DNA of 16,337 bases from Bacillota bacterium (GCA_023415655.1 JAEZKD010000278.1:1-16337); one strand, 5' to 3'. Shown: positions 1 to 7,722, counted from the first letter of the stretch. The notes: a model not told the origin generated them from the letters alone. Numbers and translations are program-made.

Positions 1-39
1 CATCGTTAATCATGCCCAATAAATGTTCCCTTTGGATTC

Positions 40-420
40 TTAAGAAAATTCTTTCAGTTTCATTTCACTTAATCTATTATGAAAATCTAAAACTAATTTC
101 CATAAGCTTGGTATCGACTCACCTTCAGTAAAACAAAAAGAAATTCCAATTTCTGCCTAATCACTTCGATGGATTCTCTCATGTATGAGAGAAATCTGCT
201 TCGTATTATTATAAAAATCTTTTAGGTAATCCAAAGCTCCATATACTTCAAAACAAACACCATCAAATTGAATAAAATCAATCTTCAAAGCGTGTTCTTT
301 ACTTATAATTATTTCATAAAATATATGATTCAAATCAAAGCCTATATCCCCAATTCCTTCAATAGTTATTACAGGAATTGGATATTCTTCACTATACCAC
401 GGATTAACATTGATGGAAAC
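40..420 (-). pseudogene. remnant of an uncharacterised protein gene, start missing and in-frame TAG
   Basis: Read on the minus strand from 420, one frame gives protein-like sequence (beginning VSINVNPWYSEEYPIPV, later FDGVCFEVYGALDYLKDFY). It is interrupted by TAG at 159-157 (codon 88), continues in the same frame with AEIGISFCFTEGESIPSLW, and reaches TAA at 42-40 (codon 127). The frame then stays readable to a TGA at 12-10, so TAA could itself be a second nonsense mutation. There is no ATG, GTG or TTG with a ribosome binding site at the 5' end: an in-frame TAA lies two codons upstream of the first residue, immediately behind the chemotaxis gene stop. Composition (many acidic and aromatic residues, conserved-looking hydrophobic pattern on both sides of the TAG) favours a decayed gene over noise. 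I do not recognise the family. Alternatives are a sequencing error at the TAG or a chance open frame. Confidence 0.6.
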
Positions 421-432
421 GCCTTATTCTTT

Positions 433-1815
433 TTACAAACGAAATTCAGAGATCAACTCCACTAACATATTCGCACTTTCCTTTGCTGTTGCTGTATGCT
501 CTTGTGCTTGGTTAGATTCCTTTGCAATCTCAATTGCTTTCAGATTAATATCACTTGTACCTTGTGCTCCTTCATTCGTTGCAATTGCAACTCCTGAGAT
601 TGCAGATGTAATATTTTCAATCGAAGCAAGTAGTTGTTCTGCTGTCGAGCTTAGGTCTGATACAACTTCTTCAATATTCAACGCATCTTGGCTATAGGCA
701 TTGGTTGCAGTAAGCATATGACTATAATCTTCCTGAACGTTTTCCGATACAAATTTCAAAATATTGTTCGCATTTTCTGAAAGATTATTTACTGATCTAG
801 TTACAATTTTGCTCACTTCCTGAATCTGACTAGCTGTTACAGCGGAATTCTCTGCAAGCTTTTTAATTTCATCTGCAACGATTGCAAAACCTCTTCCTGC
901 ATCACCAGCTCGTGCAGCCTCAATCGAAGCATTGAGTGACAATAAATTGGTCTGATTTGTAATTTCTAAAATAGCTTTGGCCAAAGAATTAATCTGGACA
1001 ACCTCTTTTGATTCTTCCAACGCCTTTTCAAGATTTTCCTTCACTTCATGAAATATAGTATCTGCTCTTTGTTGAGATTCCGTGAAGTTATCCTTTAATT
1101 GACGAGCACGTTGATTTATTTCATTTGCAGTATAGGAACTAGTCTTAGCTTTTTCTGTTATATTTTGCACTGCGTTATTTATTTCTACAATGGTTGCATT
1201 CACCTCTTGCGTAGAGGCGGCAGTTTCTTCCATCCCTGCAGAGATATCTTCCGTAGTTGCAGTAATTACTTTAACATAACCATTCAAAGTTTCAATGTTC
1301 CCATTTGCTACTTGAATGGAATTATCAATTTCGTACGCTTGTGTGGTGACTTCCGTTAAAGAAGTTCTGATTCTTTGAATAAAACTGTTCAAAGCTTCAG
1401 CCATTTCTTGTGTATCATCCCTGCTCTTAATATCAAAGTGAACTGTTAAGTCATTCTCCTTCTCCGCTTTCAATAAGCCCTTCTTCATAGTTCTAATTGG
1501 CTTTGCAATGTGCATGCTGAGGAAAATACTAAAAACAACCACGACAACAATAAATCCAGAAAGGTTAGCCGCTAGTACTTTGCGTGAATTTTTGGCAGTA
1601 TCTCGAACCTGTTCTAAAAATGAATATACATCTGTTTCTTGTGCTGTAGATTCTTCATTCGTACTCCCTAGTTGCATTTCAATCATTTTCTCCGCATTTT
1701 TTTCATACTCTTTAAATTCTGAATAGCCAAATAATATACCCGCAATTCCTATCAATGCAATGATGATATAACCACCTGCGATTCTCATTATTAGTCCGCC
1801 TCTTCTTACCCTCAT
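433..1815 (-). CDS. methyl-accepting chemotaxis protein with a very short extracellular loop
   Basis: A chemotaxis receptor that would relay a signal to the CheA/CheW array at the inner face of the membrane. In its 460 residues: a first membrane segment at about 13-30, an outside loop of only about 53 residues (31-83), a second membrane segment at about 84-104, a HAMP linker at about 104-152 (AKPIRTMKKG, then NDLTVHF), and a long coiled-coil signalling domain at about 160-455. The hairpin tip, including NQTNLLSLNASIEAARAG and GRGFAIVADEIKKLAENS, is at about 287-324 and is the diagnostic motif. There is no C-terminal pentapeptide for CheR docking. The ATG at 1815 is preceded by GGAGGT four bases upstream; an alternative ATG ten codons in has a poorer site. 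The usual dCache or four-helix sensor is missing, so it may sense through the membrane, through a partner, or through this mini-loop. No chemotaxis genes neighbour it. Confidence 0.93.
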   Translation of the reverse strand: MRVRRGGLIMRIAGGYIIIALIGIAGILFGYSEFKEYEKNAEKMIEMQLGSTNEESTAQETDVYSFLEQVRDTAKNSRKVLAANLSGFIVVVVVFSIFLSMHIAKPIRTMKKGLLKAEKENDLTVHFDIKSRDDTQEMAEALNSFIQRIRTSLTEVTTQAYEIDNSIQVANGNIETLNGYVKVITATTEDISAGMEETAASTQEVNATIVEINNAVQNITEKAKTSSYTANEINQRARQLKDNFTESQQRADTIFHEVKENLEKALEESKEVVQINSLAKAILEITNQTNLLSLNASIEAARAGDAGRGFAIVADEIKKLAENSAVTASQIQEVSKIVTRSVNNLSENANNILKFVSENVQEDYSHMLTATNAYSQDALNIEEVVSDLSSTAEQLLASIENITSAISGVAIATNEGAQGTSDINLKAIEIAKESNQAQEHTATAKESANMLVELISEFRL

Positions 1816-1867
1816 ATGACCTCCATTTTATTAATTAGTTGAAAATTAAAGTACATTGCTACACTAC

Positions 1868-1881
1868 GGTATGGACATACC
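1868..1881. promoter_or_regulatory. perfect 6-bp palindrome in the leader of the chemotaxis gene
   Basis: GGTATG-GA-CATACC is a perfect inverted repeat with a 2-base centre, 53 bases upstream of the chemotaxis start codon and downstream of the candidate -10 at 1930-1935. The position would suit an operator for a dimeric repressor. It could also occur by chance, and no second copy was seen in the spacer. Confidence 0.3.
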
Positions 1882-1929
1882 ACCCATCCCATTCGTCAAT
1901 CGCTTCACTTACTTTTAAATTACAGGAAG

Positions 1930-1958
1930 ATTATACAACATATATTTTCATTTATCTA
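1930..1958 (-). promoter_or_regulatory. candidate promoter of the chemotaxis gene
   Basis: On the minus strand a perfect TATAAT (1935-1930) is preceded after exactly 17 bases by TAGATA (1958-1953). The -10 is consensus and the -35 is poor. It would give a leader of about 110 bases containing the palindrome at 1868-1881. No motility sigma-factor type site (TAAA with CCGATAT) was found in the spacer. The same TAGATA-17-TATAAT arrangement occurs in front of the HD-domain gene. Confidence 0.4.
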
Positions 1959-2272
1959 CATAACTTTACTTTTATCTCTCATTTTTTCCTTAATATTCAA
2001 AAAATTGTTTAAATGAGTAATAGATTTCCACTATTTTGCGAGTTGTTTGACTAGAGTAATATCCTTTTATTTGGATACAATCAATAAAAAAGTTTCTTGG
2101 TTATTTGTAAACAATTCCCACTTTTTTCATCGTATGTAGGCTACTCTTATGAATCATTATAAGTTTGAGTTTCTCTCAGTTTTTTCTAGCAATCCAATAA
2201 GGAATGTAATAAAATTAGATTGATCATCATACATCATAAAAATATGAAACTCAGTTGATTGGAGTCTTGGAT

Positions 2273-3490
2273 ATGGAAAAACAATACGTGAATACAGAAC
2301 GTGCACATTTCATGTGCCCTAACATGCATTTTGGAATTTTAGTAACCTCGGATGCAGTATATAACTATGAAAGGGTAAATAAAGTATTGATGGAATTAGC
2401 AAATGCACATCCATTTCTTAGAAGTAGAATACAAAAAGAGACCAATGGTATCACTTTATTCTATTCCATCTACGATACTATGCAAATCGATGTTCAAGAA
2501 CAGAATAGTCAGAAATCTGTTATAGATGATTATAATGAGATATCAAAAGAAGAATGGAATGTGTTTGAACATGGACTCTTAAAGGTATATTTATATCCAA
2601 TGAACAATGAATTTAAAGCCTTATTCATCTCACACCATTTATTAGGAGATGGATGTTGTCTTCTCGAATTGGTGAATGAATTTGTCAATACCTACGTAGG
2701 TAGTAGCAAACCAAATTATGTAGAAGAATGCTTAATCAGAGGAATTTCAGACTTACCACCAAAGAGTGAGTTAAGTGGAGTAAGTAAACTTTTAGTGTTA
2801 AGATTAAATAAACAGTGGCGTAAAGAAAATAAAACCGTATCCTATGAAGAATACCAACAATTTGCTCACAAATTTGCAAAAGAGAATCCAGTTACGTACG
2901 AGATAACAACATTAGAAAAAGAGAAATTAGACTCAATACGACGAGAATGCAAAGAAAATAAAATTACTATCAATGATTACTTGATGGCTGGTTTATATCT
3001 TGAAAGTGGCACTAAGAAAATAATCATAGCTGCTAATATTCGGGACAAGTTAAGAAACTATCGAAAGGGTGCTATGGGTAATTATGCTACTGCAATGGGG
3101 ATAGTGTGCAAAGATAATAGGAAAGACCTCATTCAAAAAGCGAAAAAGGTACACCAACAAGTAAAAAAACATAGAAGTAGTAATCGAAAACTGATGCTTA
3201 TCCTTTCTTGCTACTTAACCATGGATCAAACACTTATTGATGCCGCTGCTATCGCAGCTTTAGGAAATTTTGAAAGCAAGGCAGCAAAGTTTGTTGGTAG
3301 CAATATGTTTGGTTTTTCTAAAAGAGATGGATATAGTATTACAAACCTTGGTGCCATTGACAATCCGCACATAAAAGAAGCAGTATTTCTTCCTCCAGCA
3401 TCACCAGCAACCCGAAAGACAATTGGTGTTCTGACGGTCAATGGACGGATGCAATTATGTAGCTGTACTTATACCAATGCAAGTCTTTAA
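2273..3490 (+). CDS. stand-alone condensation-domain / acyltransferase-fold protein (HHxxxDG)
   Basis: A 405-residue protein of the chloramphenicol-acetyltransferase-like superfamily, which includes NRPS condensation domains and alcohol or polyketide-associated acyltransferases. The hallmark HHLLGDG lies at residues 121-127, where the second His would be the catalytic base. IIIAANIRDKLR followed by GAMGNYATAMG matches the downstream N-x-R / G-N region that shapes the active-site tunnel, and YSITNLGAID fits the late conserved strand. The start is the ATG at 2273, eight bases after GGAG (2261-2264); a longer TTG-started version would swallow that site. The protein stops at CTYTNASL, a little short of where related proteins usually carry a last helix. 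No carrier protein, adenylation domain or other biosynthetic gene is nearby, so substrate and product are unknown. It could be an O-acyltransferase rather than an amide synthase. Confidence 0.75.
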   Translation: MEKQYVNTERAHFMCPNMHFGILVTSDAVYNYERVNKVLMELANAHPFLRSRIQKETNGITLFYSIYDTMQIDVQEQNSQKSVIDDYNEISKEEWNVFEHGLLKVYLYPMNNEFKALFISHHLLGDGCCLLELVNEFVNTYVGSSKPNYVEECLIRGISDLPPKSELSGVSKLLVLRLNKQWRKENKTVSYEEYQQFAHKFAKENPVTYEITTLEKEKLDSIRRECKENKITINDYLMAGLYLESGTKKIIIAANIRDKLRNYRKGAMGNYATAMGIVCKDNRKDLIQKAKKVHQQVKKHRSSNRKLMLILSCYLTMDQTLIDAAAIAALGNFESKAAKFVGSNMFGFSKRDGYSITNLGAIDNPHIKEAVFLPPASPATRKTIGVLTVNGRMQLCSCTYTNASL

Positions 3491-3492
3491 AC

Positions 3493-3537
3493 AAAGAGGC
3501 TATCACAGGATTGTAAATCCTGCAATAGCCCCTTTTA
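3493..3537 (+). terminator. intrinsic terminator of the acyltransferase-fold gene
   Basis: Outer stem GGCTAT (3498-3503) with ATAGCC (3525-3530), a symmetric CA/CA internal loop, and inner stem CAGGATT (3506-3512) with AATCCTG (3516-3522) closed by GTA, followed by CCTTTTATT. It begins two bases after the stop codon. The flanking AAAG/CTTT can extend the stem, so it may weakly terminate the convergent HD gene as well. Confidence 0.85.
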
Positions 3538-3565
3538 TTCGATATGCTGAATCTAATGAACTTTT

Positions 3566-5467
3566 TTATCTTTGAAAGCTTTTCACAATCTCAGCTCCTA
3601 TACGTTTACCGATACTGCTTAATATTTCTTCTCTTTTATCCTTTAAAATTCCTTCATTATCTTTTGCTAAAATATAAATGTAAAAGACAGGTAGGTAATC
3701 AGAATCCAATTGTAAAATATCAGCAATCCCACTAATATCCTTTAACGTGCAGATTCCTCCCTTATGGTTATAAAAGTAAATCGGTGCATTTAATCCAAGC
3801 GAAATACGTTTAAATAAAGTAACCGTATCATAAGTCTTAAGTTCCGTTACAATATGCTTGGTTTCCTCTTTTACAATTTCACTAACCATAGTTTCAAAAG
3901 AATCTAGTTTTAACTCTTTCGTATATCTTGCAATAAAGGATAAGATAAAACCTGACGAATTTGTCGTTGTATGCTCTAGCATATGCTGTAATAACTCTGC
4001 ACATTTTTCCTGACAAGCTAGCTCATCTTCCTTCTTTAATGCTGCTTCTAACTCAAATTTGTGTTTCCTTAACTCACGCTTTACTGCATCATCAATGATC
4101 TTAAAATTCTCACTTCGCTTGATCAGAGAATGATAACGTTTGCTATTACGAAGTAATTCTGCGAGACGTTGCGCCAAGACAAAGTCCTGTGTCCCTTCCT
4201 CAATCTCATCATTATGATAATATTTCGTATAATAAATCTGTCTTAACACAGTCATTAACCAAGAGTCGTTCCACTGTGATAATGCATTTGCCTTAATCGC
4301 AGACTTTTTATCACCCAATGGAAACCATAATCCTGAGATATCAAACGGAATTAGCACTTCACTGTCACGCTGAGTTTCAGATTTCGTTTCATTTAAATAT
4401 TTTCTCACCAGATCTTTCACAATACCCTCAAGTATATAATCTGTTTTGATTACTTTATGATGATAAATAATATCTTTATAGCTATTATATCTACGCTTTA
4501 CAAAGTCCTCAACCGAACTTACTGCTTTTAGTGGAACGCAAAATAACAACCTTCCATTCTTTATGAACAATTGCATATCATTGATAATTCTGCTATATTC
4601 AATCTTACCAGAACCCATACCAGAACTAATGACATCTCTCGTTGCGTAGTCCAAACGGTCTGCATCCAAACTTGAGTCAAGAATTCGATGAAGATCTCCA
4701 AAGGCTCCCTCATCTGCAAAAATTCGCTTTACACTTTCTAAGACAAGCAGTTCAAATAAGTTCTCATTGTATTGTTCCTCGTCCTTTGGGTTTGGTACAA
4801 TTATTTTACTTAGAATCCCCTCACTAATTTCATCACCCATCTGTTCGTGTAATTTTCTATCATCCTCAAAGTATTTCGACATGATTTCTACAAATTCTTT
4901 TGCATTTTTTTTATCACTTAGTACCTTGTCTTTGTATTCTAAGTAAACTTCCTTTAATGCGTATTCGATGATATGACTAAACGGAGGATGTCCAATGTCA
5001 TGTAACAATGCCGCTGCTCGCATCGATTGAATCAGGATAAAAAACATGACACTATATGACTCTGGGATATTGTTTGGAATTAAGGAATGTCTTAATTTAT
5101 CCATTGTAATCTGTGGTAGAGCCATTGGTAATCTCCCACCCAGTTTATCCTCACATACCTCTGTCTGCTGTCTTAAATTCTCTAGAATTTGATTGTATTC
5201 CACTTTAAAGAGTTCAAAAAATTGATTCAAGATGGAATCCGTAGTATTTAATAACGATTGAAAAAACATGTCCGAACAAAGCTTCATCGTTCCTATGGAA
5301 TGTTCAAATCTTTTGGTTCGATTGGTCGGAAATGTTAGATAAACCGTGGAATTTTGATATACGTCGTGGAGACGGTTAAAGCCGATGGTCGAGACAACTC
5401 TTCTTTCATATTCTGTCAATGAAATCAACCCATGAACAGTATCATTTAAATAAATTCCTTTTTTCAA
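3566..5467 (-). CDS. HD-superfamily phosphohydrolase (SAMHD1/YdhJ-like, COG1078 type), TTG start
   Basis: A 633-residue cytoplasmic metal-dependent phosphohydrolase, probably acting on nucleotides, though the substrate cannot be read from sequence. Metal-site motifs in order: RFEHSIG (His56), AALLHDIGHPPFSH (His156, Asp157, with His160), an HEQMG element (His207), and LDADRLDYATRD (Asp268 to Asp273), which is the typical end of the HD core in the dGTPase/SAMHD1-like group. About 90 residues separate the first His from the HD pair, a spacer that looks long for the family. The region after about 300 is mostly helical and charged. The start is placed at TTG (5467-5465), six bases after a perfect AAGGAGG (5480-5474); the longer ATG frame begins upstream of the candidate -10 at 5501-5496 and has no ribosome binding site. 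It is a single-gene unit, separated from the CotH operon by a terminator. Confidence 0.85.
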   Translation of the reverse strand: MKKGIYLNDTVHGLISLTEYERRVVSTIGFNRLHDVYQNSTVYLTFPTNRTKRFEHSIGTMKLCSDMFFQSLLNTTDSILNQFFELFKVEYNQILENLRQQTEVCEDKLGGRLPMALPQITMDKLRHSLIPNNIPESYSVMFFILIQSMRAAALLHDIGHPPFSHIIEYALKEVYLEYKDKVLSDKKNAKEFVEIMSKYFEDDRKLHEQMGDEISEGILSKIIVPNPKDEEQYNENLFELLVLESVKRIFADEGAFGDLHRILDSSLDADRLDYATRDVISSGMGSGKIEYSRIINDMQLFIKNGRLLFCVPLKAVSSVEDFVKRRYNSYKDIIYHHKVIKTDYILEGIVKDLVRKYLNETKSETQRDSEVLIPFDISGLWFPLGDKKSAIKANALSQWNDSWLMTVLRQIYYTKYYHNDEIEEGTQDFVLAQRLAELLRNSKRYHSLIKRSENFKIIDDAVKRELRKHKFELEAALKKEDELACQEKCAELLQHMLEHTTTNSSGFILSFIARYTKELKLDSFETMVSEIVKEETKHIVTELKTYDTVTLFKRISLGLNAPIYFYNHKGGICTLKDISGIADILQLDSDYLPVFYIYILAKDNEGILKDKREEILSSIGKRIGAEIVKSFQR

Positions 5468-5473
5468 TTCAAT

Positions 5474-5480
5474 CCTCCTT
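5474..5480 (-). promoter_or_regulatory. ribosome binding site fixing a TTG start
   Basis: A perfect AAGGAGG on the minus strand, six bases before the TTG at 5467. It decides the start of the HD-domain gene against the longer ATG frame at 5512. Confidence 0.85.
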
Positions 5481-5495
5481 TTTGTTTTTATCTTT

Positions 5496-5524
5496 ATTAT
5501 AAAGTATCTCACATAATATATCTA
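5496..5524 (-). promoter_or_regulatory. candidate promoter of the HD-domain gene
   Basis: TATAAT (5501-5496) is preceded after 17 bases by TAGATA (5524-5519) on the minus strand. Transcription would start about 20 bases ahead of the AAGGAGG. The -10 is consensus and the -35 is weak. The hexamer pair and spacing are the same as in front of the chemotaxis gene. Confidence 0.45.
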
Positions 5525-5583
5525 CTTTTTCATGAAGTTCTTTTAATCATTAATAAATTATAGGACAGCGAATTGATTAACTT

Positions 5584-5618
5584 AAAAACAGCGGAGATTC
5601 AATATCTCCGCTGTTTTT
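5584..5618 (-). terminator. intrinsic terminator of the VTC-DUF4956-CotH operon
   Basis: A perfect 15-bp stem: AAAAACAGCGGAGAT (5584-5598) pairs with ATCTCCGCTGTTTTT (5604-5618) around a 5-base loop. It lies four bases beyond the CotH stop codon. On the minus strand the GC-rich stem runs into TTTTT. It separates the operon from the HD-domain gene downstream and is symmetrical enough to work in both directions. Confidence 0.92.
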
Positions 5619-5622
5619 ACTT

Positions 5623-7716
5623 TTATGTTCGTTTGAATTTGAATGCAACCAAAAGTCCTGCAAGCAATACGATAATTGTTACTGCAAATACTACCATTGT
5701 AGATCCTTGCTCTTTCGGAGTAACCTCTTGCATCCCTTGAAAAAACTCTTTCCTTGAATTGTTATCCTCACCTTTTATGGATGGAGATTGAACTGCAGAA
5801 CTTTCTGCATCCTCCGTTGTATTCCTATCAGGTACTTGCTGATTCCCACGATCAAAACCTCCACTTGGAGCAAGCATACCACTCGGTGATTTACCACCCA
5901 TACCTCCTCCCATGGAGCCCATGTCAGAGATTGTAATATGAGAAGCATCAATAAATGTTGAACTATCCTGTGCTTGTTCAGAGGTAGTAGAAGCAATCGT
6001 TCCAGAGAGCTGTCCTTTAATACTTTCTTTACGAAGCTGACAATATTCCCTTATCGTAGTAACACCTGTTACAAACTCCTCATACGTATAGAACTTCGTA
6101 GGGTCTTTTTCAACATAAGAAGCAATCAATTCTTTTGTTGTATCAATCAGTTCCGTCATATCTACACGTTCCAAGAATTCAGAGTAATACTGATGGTAAA
6201 GTTGTGTATACTCCTCATTGCTAAATATCCAACTAATCATAGGTCGATCCTCGATTGATCCTCCTGATACAGGGGAATCGATTGGAGCATTCACTGTGCT
6301 AGTTGCATCTGAGGATTGGAAGGTACCATAGGCAAGATTATAATCCCACGGAATCATTGTAAGCTGACCATCCTCCTCATACAGATAGTAATTATGAACC
6401 ATCATACCAGTATAGCTATCATTATTGTTTACAAAATTATGGACTACAAAATATCGAATTACTTTTTCAATATCTACTACATCCTCAATATTCTCACCAG
6501 CACTCAATGCTTGTAAGGATTCGATCAAGCGTTTCTTATCTGCATCGGAAATATCTGTTTTTGCATTATTAAATATATTCGAATAGCTATCTGGATCATC
6601 ATCGATATACTGTAATTTTACATCGCTACTACCCATTCCTCCCATAGAGAAAGCACCGAATCCTCCTGGTCTACCAGTACTTTCCCCTCCTTCTGGAACT
6701 GTTGATGGATCAAAGCCTTCTGGCATCTCAAAACTATCATTTCCTCCTGACATGGTCGATGGGTCAAAGCCTTCTGGCATCTCAAACTCACCATTTCCTG
6801 ACATGGTCGATGGGTCAAAGCCTTCTGGCATCTCAAAACCACCATTTCCTGGCATGGTCGATGGGTCAAAGCCTTCTGGCATCTCAAAACTACCGTTTCC
6901 TCCTGGCATGGTCGATGGATCAAAGCCTTCTGGCATGTTACCTCCAGGCATATTTGGCATATTGGAACCACTGTTGTTTTCTATATTTTGTTCTTCCTTC
7001 GAATTCGTGGTATCTTTTGTTTCAGAATCATTCTTCTTGCCAGACTTCATAAAATCATTCATATCGAAGTCCATACCATTTCCGCGACCACCACCAAAGC
7101 TTAAACTGTCTGGTTTATATAACTCTCCATAGTCATTCCCATAGTTACGCGAAAGAAAGGCATCTTCTACACCCTCGACAGCAAGATAAAGACCCCATTC
7201 CTCACCATTTACTGTAATATAAACATAACTACAAAGCGGTGCATCCACGCCAAACTCTCTCATCATTTGATAAGTAAGATAGTCCTTCATATATGTGGTA
7301 TCCTGGATTACATTGTTCAAACTAAGTTTATCTAATCCGTAGTAAGTCTTGGTGTTATCATACTGATCAAATTCAATTTTAAAGCTATATCTGTCACTGT
7401 CCATTGAGGATACTGTACTAAGTGAAGTATTACCTTTCGCTCGGATGCCCACATTCTTATAAGCTTCCCCATCAATTACCACGGAGCATACTGCATATTC
7501 TTCATCTTCACTGGTCTTAATAAAATCATCCCAATCCTCCATTACGATTTCGATCGTATGAACCTTGGTAGTATCAAAGAGACGTCCCTCATAACCCATG
7601 GTTCTAGAAGCAGCTTTGATACCAAAATTATCACCATTCATAAGAACTACAGTTAGGAGTATTGCGATAACCGCAGCGACAATACATATTTTATTGATAT
7701 GCTTGTGCGTTGACAT
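5623..7716 (-). CDS. membrane-anchored CotH-family kinase with internal Met-Pro-Glu-Gly repeats
   Basis: CotH proteins are atypical secreted or spore-surface protein kinases; this 697-residue member looks extracellular. Seen: an N-terminal membrane segment or signal (about 10-27); CotH first half at about 42-203 (IRAKGNTS 91-98, FKIEFD with Lys113, LDKLSLNNVIQDTTYMKDYL, NGEEWGLYLAVEGVEDAF, GELYKPD); an acidic Asn/Lys/Glu stretch; five MPEGFDPST repeats (261-340); a Gly-rich part; CotH second half at about 368-570 (NNDSYTGMMVHNYYLY, then IPWDYNLAYG with Asp458); a low-complexity tail; and a C-terminal membrane segment (about 673-691) ending FKFKRT. The usual second Asp of the WDxD motif is Asn460. 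The ATG at 7716 sits six bases after AAGGAGG; the GTG two codons earlier abuts that site. The ribosome binding site overlaps the DUF4956 stop, so the two genes are probably translationally coupled. Target proteins are unknown. Confidence 0.9.
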   Translation of the reverse strand: MSTHKHINKICIVAAVIAILLTVVLMNGDNFGIKAASRTMGYEGRLFDTTKVHTIEIVMEDWDDFIKTSEDEEYAVCSVVIDGEAYKNVGIRAKGNTSLSTVSSMDSDRYSFKIEFDQYDNTKTYYGLDKLSLNNVIQDTTYMKDYLTYQMMREFGVDAPLCSYVYITVNGEEWGLYLAVEGVEDAFLSRNYGNDYGELYKPDSLSFGGGRGNGMDFDMNDFMKSGKKNDSETKDTTNSKEEQNIENNSGSNMPNMPGGNMPEGFDPSTMPGGNGSFEMPEGFDPSTMPGNGGFEMPEGFDPSTMSGNGEFEMPEGFDPSTMSGGNDSFEMPEGFDPSTVPEGGESTGRPGGFGAFSMGGMGSSDVKLQYIDDDPDSYSNIFNNAKTDISDADKKRLIESLQALSAGENIEDVVDIEKVIRYFVVHNFVNNNDSYTGMMVHNYYLYEEDGQLTMIPWDYNLAYGTFQSSDATSTVNAPIDSPVSGGSIEDRPMISWIFSNEEYTQLYHQYYSEFLERVDMTELIDTTKELIASYVEKDPTKFYTYEEFVTGVTTIREYCQLRKESIKGQLSGTIASTTSEQAQDSSTFIDASHITISDMGSMGGGMGGKSPSGMLAPSGGFDRGNQQVPDRNTTEDAESSAVQSPSIKGEDNNSRKEFFQGMQEVTPKEQGSTMVVFAVTIIVLLAGLLVAFKFKRT
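6688..6936 (-). repeat. five tandem 51/54-bp repeats inside the CotH gene
   Basis: The coding sequence repeats a unit encoding MPEGFDPSTM followed by a Gly/Asn/Ser-rich spacer and Phe-Glu. The unit length is 17 or 18 codons; the GATGG core (plus strand) recurs at 6704, 6758, 6809, 6860 and 6914, so the steps are 54, 51, 51 and 54 bases, all in frame. The copies are nearly identical in DNA, which suggests recent duplication or homogenisation. The last copy has Val for Met and a different tail. Confidence 0.95.
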
Positions 7717-7722
7717 ATACAC

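Larger units (their letters stand above)
1816..2272. other. 457-base divergent non-coding spacer
   Basis: A strongly AT-rich region between the minus-strand chemotaxis gene and the plus-strand acyltransferase-fold gene. Apart from the palindrome and the minus-strand promoter listed separately, I see no open frame with a ribosome binding site, no strong hairpin and no repeat. A convincing -35/-10 pair for the plus-strand gene was not found; AT-rich candidates around 2205-2245 are too weak to call. Confidence 0.5.

Noticed and set aside
1..39. Possible start of a further minus-strand gene at the left edge (ATG at 13-11)
   Set aside because: Only four codons are inside the window, so nothing can be supported; the same bases also read as the tail of the remnant gene.
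2255..2272. TTG-started extension of the acyltransferase-fold protein
   Set aside because: It would include the GGAG ribosome binding site of the ATG at 2273 and has no site of its own.
5468..5512. ATG-started longer version of the HD-domain protein
   Set aside because: The ATG is upstream of the candidate -10 and the extension would run through the AAGGAGG that serves the TTG at 5467.
6618..7132. Open frames in the other reading frames across the CotH repeats, giving repetitive proteins on both strands
   Set aside because: They are shadows created by the periodic DNA of the repeat; they lack ribosome binding sites and their composition simply mirrors the repeat unit.
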